Of a DNA stretch of 64,000 nt, positions 32,368-42,066 are shown piece after piece (the first letter of the stretch is position 1; every line of letters begins with the position of its first letter). Below the pieces are notes generated by a model, which worked only from the letters and a program-made list of their open reading frames with translations, was not told the DNA's origin and made no database searches. Made by a program: the position numbers and the translations under genes. Source of the stretch: CBDBCU01 sp965243185 (lineage in GTDB: Bacteria > Chloroflexota > Dehalococcoidia > Lucifugimonadales > UBA3495); contig OZ251531.1 in assembly GCA_965243185.1 (NCBI GenBank), positions 2,480,001-2,544,000 on the forward strand, written 5' to 3'.

Positions 32368-34626
32368 ATGACTAGCGCTTATGCCACTATCGGGCAGTCC
32401 GTGGTGCGGGGGGAGGGGGCGGATAAGGTATCGGGGCAGGCGGTTTATACCGCCGATATAACCTTGCCGGGGCTGCTTTGGGGGCAGGTTTTGCGGAGTC
32501 CCTTTCCCCACGCCCGCATTGTCAGCATTGACACCAGCCGGGCCAAGGAATTGCCGGGCGTTTATGCGGTTTTGACCGGGCGGGATATTCCCGACCGGCG
32601 GGTGGGCCGCTTGCTGCGGGACTGCCCGGTATTGGCCCGGGACAAGGTTTTGTTCATCGGGGAAAAGGTGGCGGCCGTAGCGGCGGAAAGCCCGGATATT
32701 GCCGAGGAAGCCCTGCTGCTGATTGATGTGGAGTATGCGGAGCTGCCGGCGGTTTTCGACCCGGCAGTGGCGATGACTGACGCCGCCCCAACGCTGCACG
32801 AAAACCTGGCGTCTTACCCCGGCTTGCCCAAGCCGATGTCTCCGGTCAACAATGTGTTCGCGCATAATATCTGGCGCAAAGGGGATATTGAGCAGGGGTT
32901 TGCGGAGGCGGACCTGGTCTTTGAGCATACCTTTAACACGCAGCTGATGCACCAGGCGTATCTGGAGCCGCACGCCTGCGTGGTGGACATTGACGGCGAC
33001 GGGCGGGTGCAGGTTTGGGCCAACAACAAGGGTCCCTTTATGCTGCGGGAGCAGTTGGCGGCGGTGTGGGACTTGCCCAAGGCGCAAATCCGCATTAACC
33101 CGTGCAGTATCGGGGGGGATTTCGGCGGCAAGGGTTCTTTTATGGATGCGCCGCTGGCCTACTACCTGGCCAAGGCCGCCGGGCGGCCGGTCAAGATGGT
33201 AATGGATTATATTCAGGAATTGCTGGCGGGCAATCCCCGGCATCCCGGCACCATTACCCTGAAAACCGGGATGAAAAAAGACGGGCGCATCTGGGCGCGG
33301 CAGGCGGAAACGGTCTTTAACAGCGGGGCTTACGGGGCGTTCAAGCCGCGGGTGCATCTGCGCGGCGCCGACCACAGCGGCGGCCCGTACCGCATCCCCC
33401 ATGTCCAAATCGACAGCTATATGGTCTATACCAACAATGTCCCCTGCGGCCACATGAGGGCGCCGGCTAAACCGCAAGTAACCTTTGCCGTCGAAGCCCA
33501 CATGGATTTGATTGCCCGGGAAATGGGCATTGACCCTTACGAACTGCGGATGTTGAACATTCTGCAAGAGGGCGATACCAACCCGGTAGGCGAGGAATGG
33601 TTGAACATCCGGGCTGGCGATGCGCTGCGGGCGGCGGCGGAAAAGGCCGGTTGGGGGACGGCCAAGGCGACGCCGTGGACCGGGCGCGGTCTGGCTATAT
33701 CGGATCAGCCGCCGGGGTCGGGGCAGTCGTCGGCGTCGGTGATGATGGACGGGGAGGGCAAGGCTACGCTGCTGATGTCGCTGTGGGACACCGGCACCGG
33801 GGCGCATACCGTCCTGCGGCAGGTGGCGGCGGAAACGCTGACCATCCCGGTGGCGGAAGTGGGGGTAGTGATTCAGGATACGGACGCGGTGGAGTTCGAG
33901 TCGGGGCCGGGCGGCAGCCGGGTCACTTACACCTCCGGCCAGTCGGCGTTGGGCGCGGCTGAGGAGCTGCGGGAAAAGCTGACGGTGCTGGCGGCGGAAT
34001 ATATGGGCGGCGCGGCCGATGCCGTTACTTTGCGGGACGGGCGGTTTGTCGCCGGGGACGGTTCCGGGGATGGCGGTTCGGAGCCGGGGATTGCCTTAAA
34101 GGAAGTGGCGGCCCGGGCGGTGGCGGCCCAAGGGGAGCCGTTGGCCGGCCACAAAACCTATACCGCGCCGCCCTCGGAATATACTTCCTACTGCGCCCAA
34201 GCCGCCGAAGTGGAAGTTGACCCGGAAACCGGACAGATAACGGTCAACAAAATCGTTACCGCCCACGATGTGGGTACGGTGCTGAATCCGTTGACGCATC
34301 AGGGGCAGATCGAGGGCGGCGTCATTCAGGGCTTGGGCTATGCGCTGATGGAGGAGATGGAAACGGCGGAGGGGCAAATCAGCACGCTGAGCTTGGGGGA
34401 TTATAAAATCCCGACCAGCAAGGACATCCCGGAACTGGTGACGGTCTTGCTGGAGCCGGCCGGCGGCCCGGCGCCGTTCCAGAGCAAGGGCATCGGGGAA
34501 AGCAGCAATACGCCGGTAGCCGCCGCTATCGCCAACGCCGTGTCCGACGCCATCGGCGGCCGGCCGATAACCCAACTGCCGATAACGGCGGAGCGGGCGT
34601 TGGCGGCATTGCGGGGGCGGGGGTAG
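32368..34626 (+). CDS. Molybdenum hydroxylase large subunit (xanthine dehydrogenase/CoxL family)
   Basis: 752 residues; GGAGGTT precedes the ATG at 32368. It has the family order: SGQAVYTADITLPGLLWGQV, SIGGDFGGKGSF and NVPCGHMRAPAKPQVTFAVE around the molybdopterin pocket, VGTVLNPLTHQGQIEGGVIQG, and KGIGESSNTPVAAAIANA with the catalytic Glu. It hydroxylates an unidentified aromatic heterocycle or aldehyde. The usual small [2Fe-2S] and FAD subunits are not adjacent, so either they are encoded elsewhere or this chain acts with another partner. Upstream is the small inverted-repeat element. Confidence 0.92.
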   Translation: MTSAYATIGQSVVRGEGADKVSGQAVYTADITLPGLLWGQVLRSPFPHARIVSIDTSRAKELPGVYAVLTGRDIPDRRVGRLLRDCPVLARDKVLFIGEKVAAVAAESPDIAEEALLLIDVEYAELPAVFDPAVAMTDAAPTLHENLASYPGLPKPMSPVNNVFAHNIWRKGDIEQGFAEADLVFEHTFNTQLMHQAYLEPHACVVDIDGDGRVQVWANNKGPFMLREQLAAVWDLPKAQIRINPCSIGGDFGGKGSFMDAPLAYYLAKAAGRPVKMVMDYIQELLAGNPRHPGTITLKTGMKKDGRIWARQAETVFNSGAYGAFKPRVHLRGADHSGGPYRIPHVQIDSYMVYTNNVPCGHMRAPAKPQVTFAVEAHMDLIAREMGIDPYELRMLNILQEGDTNPVGEEWLNIRAGDALRAAAEKAGWGTAKATPWTGRGLAISDQPPGSGQSSASVMMDGEGKATLLMSLWDTGTGAHTVLRQVAAETLTIPVAEVGVVIQDTDAVEFESGPGGSRVTYTSGQSALGAAEELREKLTVLAAEYMGGAADAVTLRDGRFVAGDGSGDGGSEPGIALKEVAARAVAAQGEPLAGHKTYTAPPSEYTSYCAQAAEVEVDPETGQITVNKIVTAHDVGTVLNPLTHQGQIEGGVIQGLGYALMEEMETAEGQISTLSLGDYKIPTSKDIPELVTVLLEPAGGPAPFQSKGIGESSNTPVAAAIANAVSDAIGGRPITQLPITAERALAALRGRG

Positions 34627-34654
34627 GCGGGGGACTGAGTAAGGGGGTTGGGCT

Positions 34655-36034
34655 ATGCACTTGGTCCGGATGAATTTCAGCGGCGTACCGCCGCTTACTG
34701 AACCGGTGGCGTTCCGGTTTGATGAACAGGTCAATGTTTTCATTGGCCCCAACGCCTCCGGCAAAAGCGTCCTGCTGCGGCTGCTGGCTGAGCATCTCAC
34801 GGGAACGGCACCCCATCGGATGGGCTATCCGTGGTTGTCCCTACTTCCCGATGAGGAGTTCGACGAGTTTGTGGAGGATCCGGGCGTCCACCAGCCGCCC
34901 AATTTTCTGTCGGCCAGTGCGGATTGGCCGGGAGTCAGTTGGAATGTGACGGAGAACCGTCCAAAGCCGCCGGCAATTTATATCGGCGCAGTCCGCGAGG
35001 GTCTGCCCGGCATATCCGACCAGCCAAGCCCGGACGCCTTTGGCGATACGGCGGCCGAGGTTCTATCCGGCCCTTTCAGCGGCTCCCGTATCGTGGTAGC
35101 CGACCGCCTGTTGGGGAAGGAGCTTTGGAACACTGAACGCGATGACCTGCCGGATTATGCGCCGGTCAGGCTTATGGACGCTACCGAGTTGGCGGATGCT
35201 TGCAGCAAACAAATTTGCGCTGAAGTTATCCGAGACCCGCGGCCGCAAAATTACATTCCGGGCCCGGATGTGCGTGGCTATTTGCAGCACCCCTACCCCA
35301 ACCCCAATCACATAACCATCCTACCCTCGATGGGCATAGACACCACGGACCCCCGCAAATACGACCATCTACGCTATGACGAGGAGCCATCCTACTCGGC
35401 ATATTCGGGAGATAAGGACTCCGTGCCGATTTACCTCGGCCACGCCAGTGCGGGGACGGAGGGAACTTTGCTGTGGATCCGGTGGCTGGCTCTGAAAATG
35501 GTTCACCACTATGGCTTTGCGGAGGATTGGGCGCAGCAGCCCGCTATCCTGCTGATCGACGAAATCGAAAACCACCTGCACCCCACCTGGCAGCGGCGGG
35601 TCATTCCGGCGTTGCTGGAGCATTTCCCGGGTTTGCAGATTTTTGCCACTACCCACTCGCCCTTTGTAATAGCCGGCCTCAAGCGGGGGCAGTTGCATCT
35701 GCTTAATCGGGATGCCAACGGCATAGTAACCGCATCGACTAACGAGCGGGATGTTATCGGCTGGACGGCGGATGAAATCCTGCGGACAATGATGGGCGTG
35801 GACGAACCTACGGACCAGCTTACCGTTAACCGGGCGGAACGGCTGCGGCAGCTGCGGGGAAAGGAAACCTTATCCCCCGAGGAGGAAACGGAACTTAACG
35901 AACTGCGCCGCCAGGTGAATGAGGATTTACTGAACAAGAGCGGACCGTTGGAAGCCCGGCGGGAACGCTACGCCGACCTGATACGGAGTTTCCTGCTTTC
36001 CCGGCAGTCCGATTTGACTCAGGAGGGAGAGTAG
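34655..36034 (+). CDS. ptuA: Septu defence ATPase, PtuA-like
   Basis: 459 residues, SMC/ABC-type ATPase. Walker A is GPNASGKS (residues 31-38), the signature-like loop LGHASAGTEG (261-270), Walker B with catalytic Glu AILLIDEIENHLHP (about 297-310) and the switch His TTHSPF (332-337). It is followed 5 nt later by an HNH nuclease gene of the PtuB type, and the pairing defines Septu-type phage defence. Ribosome site AAGGGGG. In other Septu systems the ATPase senses phage activity and controls the nuclease. The neighbourhood (unrelated metabolic genes) is typical for a horizontally acquired defence island of two genes. Confidence 0.85.
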   Translation: MHLVRMNFSGVPPLTEPVAFRFDEQVNVFIGPNASGKSVLLRLLAEHLTGTAPHRMGYPWLSLLPDEEFDEFVEDPGVHQPPNFLSASADWPGVSWNVTENRPKPPAIYIGAVREGLPGISDQPSPDAFGDTAAEVLSGPFSGSRIVVADRLLGKELWNTERDDLPDYAPVRLMDATELADACSKQICAEVIRDPRPQNYIPGPDVRGYLQHPYPNPNHITILPSMGIDTTDPRKYDHLRYDEEPSYSAYSGDKDSVPIYLGHASAGTEGTLLWIRWLALKMVHHYGFAEDWAQQPAILLIDEIENHLHPTWQRRVIPALLEHFPGLQIFATTHSPFVIAGLKRGQLHLLNRDANGIVTASTNERDVIGWTADEILRTMMGVDEPTDQLTVNRAERLRQLRGKETLSPEEETELNELRRQVNEDLLNKSGPLEARRERYADLIRSFLLSRQSDLTQEGE

Positions 36035-36039
36035 CCGGT

Positions 36040-36750
36040 ATGCGCTGGATTGACCGGGGGCCGGAGCCCGCCCCCGTTGCCGACTATGCCCAGCAGTTCA
36101 CGCCGGGTTGGGTCGAGCATTACCAGCAAAAGAGAGGGCAAGCGCCGCCGGATTCTTTTTGGCGGGAGTACCGGTCAAGTCTGGGGGAGCGGAGCAACAA
36201 TGAATGCTGGTACTGCGGGCGGCAATGCAATGCTGTGGTCGGCGACAAATCGCCCACTGTTGACCACTTCCGGCCCCGCCGCTGGTTCCCTGAGTTGACT
36301 TACCGGTGGTCAAACTGGGTTTTCAGTTGCCAACGCTGCAACGAAAGCAAAGGAGACCTGTGGCCGGAAACCGGGTTTGGAGACGCCACCGGGTACGGGT
36401 ATATCGACCCTTGCGCCGCTGACCCGGCAGAACGCCCGGAGCGGTGTTTCGATTACGATGCCCGTAACGGACTTATTGAACCCAAGGAAAACCTTTCCGA
36501 GCAGGACAACCGCAAAGCCATGGATACCATCCGCGACTTGCGATTGAATGACCTTGACTTGAGGCTAGACCGATGGGACGCGGCTCAGGAATTCGAGGCG
36601 GCTTTGTTGGAGGTTTTGGCGTCGCTTCCAGCTGCCGAGCATAGCGATTGTATCGCGTTCTTTGTGGAAACGGAATCCCCCGATGAATTTACTTGGGTTA
36701 CTCGAATAGTTGTCGAACGAGTGCGCCAAGCCGGGCGCGTTCCGCCGTAG
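36040..36750 (+). CDS. ptuB: Septu HNH nuclease, PtuB-like
   Basis: 236 residues. Zinc and catalytic motifs of an HNH nuclease are visible: CWYCG (Cys56, Cys59), TVDHFRPR (Asp75, His76) and SCQRCNESKGD (Cys97, Cys100, Asn101, Lys104). It begins 5 nt after the ATPase gene with GGAGGGAG upstream. In the Septu system it cuts phage or host DNA or tRNA when released by the ATPase. Both genes look intact. The C-terminal half (about 110-236) is helical with no further motif. Confidence 0.86.
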   Translation: MRWIDRGPEPAPVADYAQQFTPGWVEHYQQKRGQAPPDSFWREYRSSLGERSNNECWYCGRQCNAVVGDKSPTVDHFRPRRWFPELTYRWSNWVFSCQRCNESKGDLWPETGFGDATGYGYIDPCAADPAERPERCFDYDARNGLIEPKENLSEQDNRKAMDTIRDLRLNDLDLRLDRWDAAQEFEAALLEVLASLPAAEHSDCIAFFVETESPDEFTWVTRIVVERVRQAGRVPP

Positions 36751-36813
36751 CGGTTGACACCCCGCCGTTATCCGGGTAAAGTACCTGGCACCAAACAAAG
36801 GAGGGTAATCGTT

Positions 36814-37299
36814 ATGCCGCAGACTACCGGATTGGGCCATGTCGGCATCTTTGCCGACGACTTTATGAAACAGCGGGACTTTTACTCCCGGGTCATCGGC
36901 CTGCAAATCGCCGACGAAAACCTGGAGCGGGGAATGTGCTTTATGTCCTCGGATCCGGTGTCGGAACACCACGAGTTTGTGGTGATGAAGGGCCGGCAGG
37001 CCGACAGCGCGACCAAGACCATCCAGCAGATTTCCTTTAAGGTGCCGACCATCCAGGATATGCGGGAGTATAAGGCCCGGCTGGAGGCGGAGGACATCAC
37101 CATTGAGCGGATTGTCAGCCACGGCAACGCCTTCGGGATGTATTTCTTTGACCCGGAAGGAAATCGGGTGGAGCTTTACTACCGTACCGGCTTTCCGGTT
37201 CCCCAGCCGCATGGCGACGCCATCGACCTGAACCGCTCCGATGCGGAACTGCTGGCCGACGCCCGCCATTTGATGATGACCAAGGAACCGGTCAAGTAG
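36814..37299 (+). CDS. VOC-family (extradiol-dioxygenase-like) protein
   Basis: 161 residues, start after AAAGGAGGG. LGHVGIFADDFMKQRDFYSRVIGL starts the first module; the metal-binding triad is suggested by His9 (GHVGIF), EHHEFVVM (His) and EGNRVELYYRTG (Glu). Such proteins are ring-cleaving or other metal-dependent enzymes; the precise reaction is unknown. It is 63 nt downstream of the Septu pair, probably as an independent unit, followed by a hairpin at 37319. Confidence 0.85.
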   Translation: MPQTTGLGHVGIFADDFMKQRDFYSRVIGLQIADENLERGMCFMSSDPVSEHHEFVVMKGRQADSATKTIQQISFKVPTIQDMREYKARLEAEDITIERIVSHGNAFGMYFFDPEGNRVELYYRTGFPVPQPHGDAIDLNRSDAELLADARHLMMTKEPVK

Positions 37300-37318
37300 C
37301 CGGTTGCCCGGTATAGGC

Positions 37319-37368
37319 GGGGGCGTTCCAGCCGGGAGAATTCGGTTCTCCGGGGCGGAAACGCCCCC
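37319..37368 (+). terminator. Nested hairpin after the VOC gene
   Basis: GGGGGCGTT and AACGCCCCC form the outer stem, with CCGGGAGAA and TTCTCCGG inside. It stands between the VOC stop and the hydrolase start. No T-run; possible terminator. Confidence 0.5.
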
Positions 37369-37422
37369 GCCGCTTGATTCTGACCGGCAACTCCCCTGTC
37401 AAGCCGACTTTCAGGTTCCTCG

Positions 37423-38589
37423 ATGAAAGTTCTGGGCCGGTTCGCTTACCGCCTTTACCTGGCCGCCGGCGTTCTGCTGGTGGCGCTAATCGTTATGTTC
37501 GCCCTCTTTCCCCAGCTGATTACCGCCTGGCACACCGCCCTGTTCGTCAGCCAGGTGCTGCCCTCCCCGGTCAAGCCGCAAGCCTGGTTCACCAGTACCC
37601 CGACCCGGCAGCAGATAACTTATGACCGCCCGGACGGGTTGGGCGCAGCCGATATTTACTACATCCCGGACGGCAAACGCCGCGCCGGGCTATTGGTCTT
37701 TCTCGGGGCCAATGCCGCCGGGCGGGACGACCCGGATGTGGTGAACTTTGGCAATGCTTTGTCCCGGGCCGGCTTGGTGACAATGCTCAGCTGGTCGCCG
37801 ACGATGGGGGAGCGGAATAATGTTGACCCGGCGGAAATTGACAACCTGGCTTGGGCTTTTCAGCATTTGCAAAGCCGGGACTATGTGGATCCGGAGCGGG
37901 TGGGGATGGCTGGCTTTTCGGTGGGCGGGTCTTTCGTAATGGTCGCCGCCGCCAACCCGCGCATCCGGGAGGAAGTGGCCTTTGTCAATTCCTTTGGCGG
38001 CTACTATGACGCCCCGGATTTTTTCCGGCAAATTGCCAGCAATTCCCAGTTCAACGCGGCCGGTCAAGCCGAACCGTGGGCGGTGGATCCGCTGACCCGC
38101 CGAGTGTTTGTCAATGAGCTTATCGAGGTAGTCGCCGACCCGGCGGAACGGGATTTGCTGAACCGCCGCTTTGGGCCGGGGGAAGGCGAGGCCGAAGCTG
38201 CGGCGGCATTGGACGAGTTATCGGAGCAAGGCGATATGTCCCGCCGTATCCTGGAGGGAACTACGCCGGAGCAGGCGGCGGAGCTGTTCGCGCAAATGCC
38301 GGCGTCTTTTCGGCAGGGGTTGGCGGATATATCGCCCAGCGTCCACCTGCCGCAGGTGCAAGCCAAACTGCTGATTATGCATGATGTGGGCGACCGGCTG
38401 ATTCCGGTAGGCGAATCCCGCCGCTTGGTCGATGCCCTGCGCGCCCAAGGCCGCCACGATTTGCGCTACACGGAAACGGCGATTTTTGACCATGTGCGGC
38501 CGGGTAGTTCGGGCAGTCTGTGGGAACTGGTCAAGGGCGCCGGGCAGCTTTACCGGCATCTGTACGGGATAATGCGGCTGGCGGCGTGA
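37423..38589 (+). CDS. Membrane-anchored alpha/beta hydrolase
   Basis: 388 residues. The N-terminal segment (residues about 7-35) is a single membrane anchor. The hydrolase domain has VGMAGFSVGGSFVMVAA (nucleophile Ser in G-x-S-x-G), LLIMHDVGDRLIPVGES (acid Asp) and AIFDHVRPG (catalytic His). An insertion of helices sits between strands. The substrate is unknown; it probably acts outside the cytoplasmic membrane. No strong ribosome site is visible near the ATG. Confidence 0.85.
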   Translation: MKVLGRFAYRLYLAAGVLLVALIVMFALFPQLITAWHTALFVSQVLPSPVKPQAWFTSTPTRQQITYDRPDGLGAADIYYIPDGKRRAGLLVFLGANAAGRDDPDVVNFGNALSRAGLVTMLSWSPTMGERNNVDPAEIDNLAWAFQHLQSRDYVDPERVGMAGFSVGGSFVMVAAANPRIREEVAFVNSFGGYYDAPDFFRQIASNSQFNAAGQAEPWAVDPLTRRVFVNELIEVVADPAERDLLNRRFGPGEGEAEAAAALDELSEQGDMSRRILEGTTPEQAAELFAQMPASFRQGLADISPSVHLPQVQAKLLIMHDVGDRLIPVGESRRLVDALRAQGRHDLRYTETAIFDHVRPGSSGSLWELVKGAGQLYRHLYGIMRLAA

Positions 38590-38726
38590 GTTGGGGGCGG
38601 TGGGTAGCGGGGGCAAATATGCGGTTCTTTCTTTGCTTGTCCTCTGGAGTCCGTGCCGTTAAACTACCCTTGGCCAGGAAATATCTGGATATAACCGCCC
38701 CCAATCCATCACCGGGAGGAAACGCT

Positions 38727-38759
38727 ATGCCGGACGGTAGGCGGGTGGAGATGACTTAA
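38727..38759 (+). other. Possible 10-codon microORF before a hairpin
   Basis: GGGAGGA lies 8 nt before ATG, which opens MPDGRRVEMT then TAA. It is followed at once by ACCGGGGCGGGC, a loop and CCCGTCCCGGT, a terminator-like hairpin. A small leader or peptide is possible but uncertain; nothing recognisable is regulated downstream. Confidence 0.25.
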
Positions 38760-38817
38760 CCGGGGCGGGCATTACACCCGTCCCGGTTGGGGTTGCTGGG
38801 TTGGTTGGCGGCCGGGG

Positions 38818-39926
38818 TTAGCGGCGTTTGCGGATGATTTTAATACAGGTAACGCTGTAGGGGTAGCTTTGGCGGGCCCAGCCCCACCAGCTGTCGCTGC
38901 CGTCGTCTGGGTTCAGGAAGGCGTAATGGTGCTGCCGCGCCGCCGCCGTCCGCCGCAGGTTTGCCGCGGCTTCACCATCAGCAGTTGCGCCGGAGACCCG
39001 GATTTCCGAGAGACTATTCATCGTCGGCCACGCCAGACCGATGACGTTATCGCCAGGCAACGGATTACTATCAGTATCATTCTTGGTAGCAATCCAGGGG
39101 TTCCCGGTCCCGGGCTCAGTGAAGGACATTTTGGGGTTGACCCCGCGTTGATAGCCCAAAGCCCGGCACCGGGCCTTGCCTTGCTCCCGGAGCAGGGCGG
39201 GCCAATTGCTGAGCCGGGCGTGCGGCCAGCCGTACCGGTCATTCGGTATCGACTCATCAAAGTAGGGATTACGATCATGGTTAGTACCCGGGCTGGTAAA
39301 ACGATGTTGGGCTGCTAAAACCCGGCTGCCCGCGGCTACATACTCGGTGGTGCCACCCCACTCTGACCAAACCATCTGGTCCTTGTCGGCGCTGGGTTCG
39401 AGGCGCAGGCGTTTGATGATGGTTCTCCGGCGGCGTTCCTCCCGGGGGAATTCAAAGATGAGGTCGCGGGAGACGCCGGTAACGCCGGATTCGCCGTCAG
39501 TCAGGTAGCCTTCTTGGGCGGCGAGGAAACCCCGGAAGTTGCCGCTTTGGCCGAAGTAGACGGTGTCGTCGCGCTCGTTGCGGTCCCGGCCGGCAGCCCA
39601 AGTCTCGGCTTTAGTCCAGGTGTCGGACTGGTCCACGGCGCAGTAGATGGACTTGCCGCGGTTCGCCGCCAAGGATTCGAGGATGATGGAGACGCGGGCG
39701 TCGGCGGCGTCAGCAACAGCCGGGGACTCTTGCCAGTCGGAGCAGTTCCAGGGGATGGAGCGGGGCGGCCGCAGCCGCGCCTACATAGAACAGGTGTTCG
39801 GGGGGGGGGTAGTTCGGAAGGGGAGCGGGTGAGGGCCGGTTCAGCGCGGCCGCTGTTCTGGGCAAAGGCGGCAGCCAAGGCCAGCAGGCCGACCACGGCC
39901 AAGGCGGATACGAGGACGCGAAGCAT
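38818..39926 (-). pseudogene. Secreted-protein paralog 2, frame broken at C runs
   Basis: ATG at 39926 after AAAGGATG; signal peptide MLRVLVSALAVVGLLALAAA, then PALTRS. The C run at 39800-39809 has ten residues, one more than in copy 1, and a second C-rich stretch just downstream is 2 nt shorter than in copy 3, so the frame is lost twice. The conserved domain resumes in another frame, WKxEPS-type core: KSIYCAVDQSDTWTKAETWA and NFRGFLAAQEGYLTDGESG. The last 150 residues differ from the other copies (RYGWPHARLSNWPALLREQG, SDSWWGWARQSYPYSVTCIK) but end in Cys and IIRKRR. Confidence 0.7.
39800..39809. repeat. Homopolymer C tract (minus strand), 10 nt
   Basis: Ten G on the plus strand in secreted-protein paralog 2, one base longer than the tracts in paralogs 1 and 3; this length puts the gene out of frame. 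Confidence 0.8.
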
Positions 39927-40017
39927 AGCAGTTCATCCTTTGGGGGTTAAGGTTGTAGCGTAGGGTAAGGGATGGGCGGGGTGTTGTCAAGGGTGGGGGG
40001 AATCCGAAAAACCGGGG

Positions 40018-40150
40018 GAGATTGCATATACTTGGTGCCTTACTTACTGCCCTTCCCGTTTTCACGGGAATCCAGAGTACCCGGCCTTCTGGATTCCCCC
40101 TTTCGTGGGAATGCCGGGGGTAGGTCGGGAAGGACGGTTTCGATATACGA
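40018..40150. repeat. Palindromic repeat, dRS3-like copy
   Basis: Begins GAGATTGCATATACTTGGTG and has the arms CCCGTTTTCACGGGAATCCA and TCTGGATTCCCCCTTTCGTG, ending in GACGGTTTCGATATACGACA. It lies between the secreted-protein gene and the SGNH-like gene. Confidence 0.8.
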
Positions 40151-40235
40151 CAGCCCGGAAACGGCGCAATAATCGGCTTGCTTTGCGCCCCATTGCCCGT
40201 TACAATTAACGGCAGCGCATTTTCCAGGAGCAGAC

Positions 40236-41834
40236 TTGAATTCGCCCAAGAAAATCCTCTACTACTGCTTGGCGGTCGTTCTGGCCTTGTTGGTTATCGA
40301 GGGGGCGGCCCGGCTGGCTTATTTTCTGGCTTATGACCAGTGGTATGGCAGCGATTTCCCCGGCGGGGCGGCGGAAACGGGGCTACCCGGCGTTGCTGCC
40401 GCTGCGGCCGCGGCCGGGCAGAATATCCAGCATCCCTTTTACGGCTTTACTTCGCCCTTGCCGGCCCATGACCTGAACGCCGCGCAGCCGCGCCAACGGC
40501 AAGAGGACACCGTCCTTATCGGCGTCCTCGGCGGCACGGCGGCGCAAAACATCATCCCCAGTTTCCAGCGGGCCGTCCACCGCTATTTTTCCGACAACGA
40601 CCTGCCCGGCCGCCCGGTAGTTCTCGAGTTGACTATGGACGATATGAAACAGCCGCAGCAGGTTACGATTACCGCCTACAACCTTTTGTTGGGCGGCAAT
40701 TTCGACATCATCGTCAACCTGGACGGGTACAATGAAGTTTATCTCAGCGATGAAAACGCCGCGGCCGGCGTCTTTCCTTACTTTCCCTATCAATGGCATA
40801 AACTGGTGGGCTTGACTACCGAGGAGACTTTGCTGACCGGCCGCATTGCGCTGCTGGACGAGGAACAAGCTGCATTGCGGCGGTCGGCGGCGGTCAGTCC
40901 GTTCCGCTTTACGGCGGTCTATGGGCTGCTGAACCGCTACGGTTATGAAAGGAACGCGGGTCAGATTGCCGAACTGGAGAGCCAGTTGGCGGCGACGGAA
41001 GCGGACTACAGTCTGGAAAAGCATGGCCCCCGCTGGTTTTTTGAGGATGATGCCGACCGGCGTCAAGAGTCGGCCCGGGTCTGGTATCGCAGTTCCCTGA
41101 TTCTGGCGCGCTGGTCCCGGCTGGCCGGCGCGGACTATTATCACTTTCTCCAGCCCAGCCAGTATATCCCCGGCGCCAAACCGCTGACGCCGCAGGAGTT
41201 AGCCACCGCTTATGCCGCCGGCAGCGCGGCGGAAGGCTACCAAGATGCCTACCCGCTGCTGGCCGAGTTTGGCGCGGAATTGCAGCGGCAAGAGGTCAAC
41301 TTTGCCGACTTGACGCAGCTTTTCGCGAATCACGCTGAAACCCTTTATATTGATACTTGCTGCCGGCTCAACGACCGGGGCGGGGAGCTTTTGGCCGCGG
41401 CAATGGTGCAGCGCATTGCGCCGGCCCTGCGCCGCGCCGCCGTAGCCGACCCGCCGCCTTCGCCTTTCGACGATGCGGCGTTGCCGACACCGCAGCCGCA
41501 GCCGGATGAACTGCTGATCGCCGCCGATTTCCAAGTGTACCGCACCGTCGATAATTCCTTGGTCTATGTCAAGGATGCCTGCACCGCCGCGGACGCCCAG
41601 TCCCGTTTCTTTCTCCAAATTACTCCGGTTGACCGGGATAATTTGTCCGCCGACCGCCAGGAAGCCGGTTTTGACCGGTGGGATTTTCAGTTCGAGCGGG
41701 CCGGCGGCGTCTTGAACGGCCAATGCTTGGCGGAGCGGCCATTGCCCCGCTACGCTATCGCCGCGCTGCGTACCGGCCAGTATGGGGCCGGCGGCGATGT
41801 AGTGTGGGAGGGGCGGTACGATTTTCAGAGGTAG
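40236..41834 (+). CDS. Membrane-anchored SGNH-hydrolase-like protein with C-terminal Cys-pair module
   Basis: 532 residues from TTG 40236 (CAGGAGC upstream). An N-terminal signal anchor (residues 7-30) precedes a domain with VLIGVLGGTAAQNIIPSFQR, FDIIVNLDGYNEV (SGNH-like N-D-G-x-N block) and YIDTCCRLNDRGGELLAAAM (D-x-x-x-L-x-x-x-G-H-like region), resembling membrane-anchored SGNH proteins that modify sugars. The first SGNH Ser is unclear (GGT). The last 110 residues share the module of the glycosyltransferase at 9558: KDACTAADAQSRFFLQITPV and GQCLAERPLPRYAIAALRTG. Both proteins may act in one surface-polysaccharide pathway, an inference from the shared module. Confidence 0.7.
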   Translation: MNSPKKILYYCLAVVLALLVIEGAARLAYFLAYDQWYGSDFPGGAAETGLPGVAAAAAAAGQNIQHPFYGFTSPLPAHDLNAAQPRQRQEDTVLIGVLGGTAAQNIIPSFQRAVHRYFSDNDLPGRPVVLELTMDDMKQPQQVTITAYNLLLGGNFDIIVNLDGYNEVYLSDENAAAGVFPYFPYQWHKLVGLTTEETLLTGRIALLDEEQAALRRSAAVSPFRFTAVYGLLNRYGYERNAGQIAELESQLAATEADYSLEKHGPRWFFEDDADRRQESARVWYRSSLILARWSRLAGADYYHFLQPSQYIPGAKPLTPQELATAYAAGSAAEGYQDAYPLLAEFGAELQRQEVNFADLTQLFANHAETLYIDTCCRLNDRGGELLAAAMVQRIAPALRRAAVADPPPSPFDDAALPTPQPQPDELLIAADFQVYRTVDNSLVYVKDACTAADAQSRFFLQITPVDRDNLSADRQEAGFDRWDFQFERAGGVLNGQCLAERPLPRYAIAALRTGQYGAGGDVVWEGRYDFQR

Positions 41835-42066
41835 GGGGGGCGGCAACTTTTTCCGACGGGTCATTGCTACGACCGGGCAAGGGGGTTAGGGTGTGTGAGT
41901 AAATGGGGCCGGCGGTAATGCCGGCTCCGCGGCCGGTTAGAAAGGCGGGGAAAGGATAACCGGTTGACGTCCGCCCGATTTTTTACTAGGATATAAACCC
42001 GGGGCCGGTGTTTTACCAACGCTGGAACTGATGAGCCTGATCCTTAACTGCGTAAGGAAGTGAATA

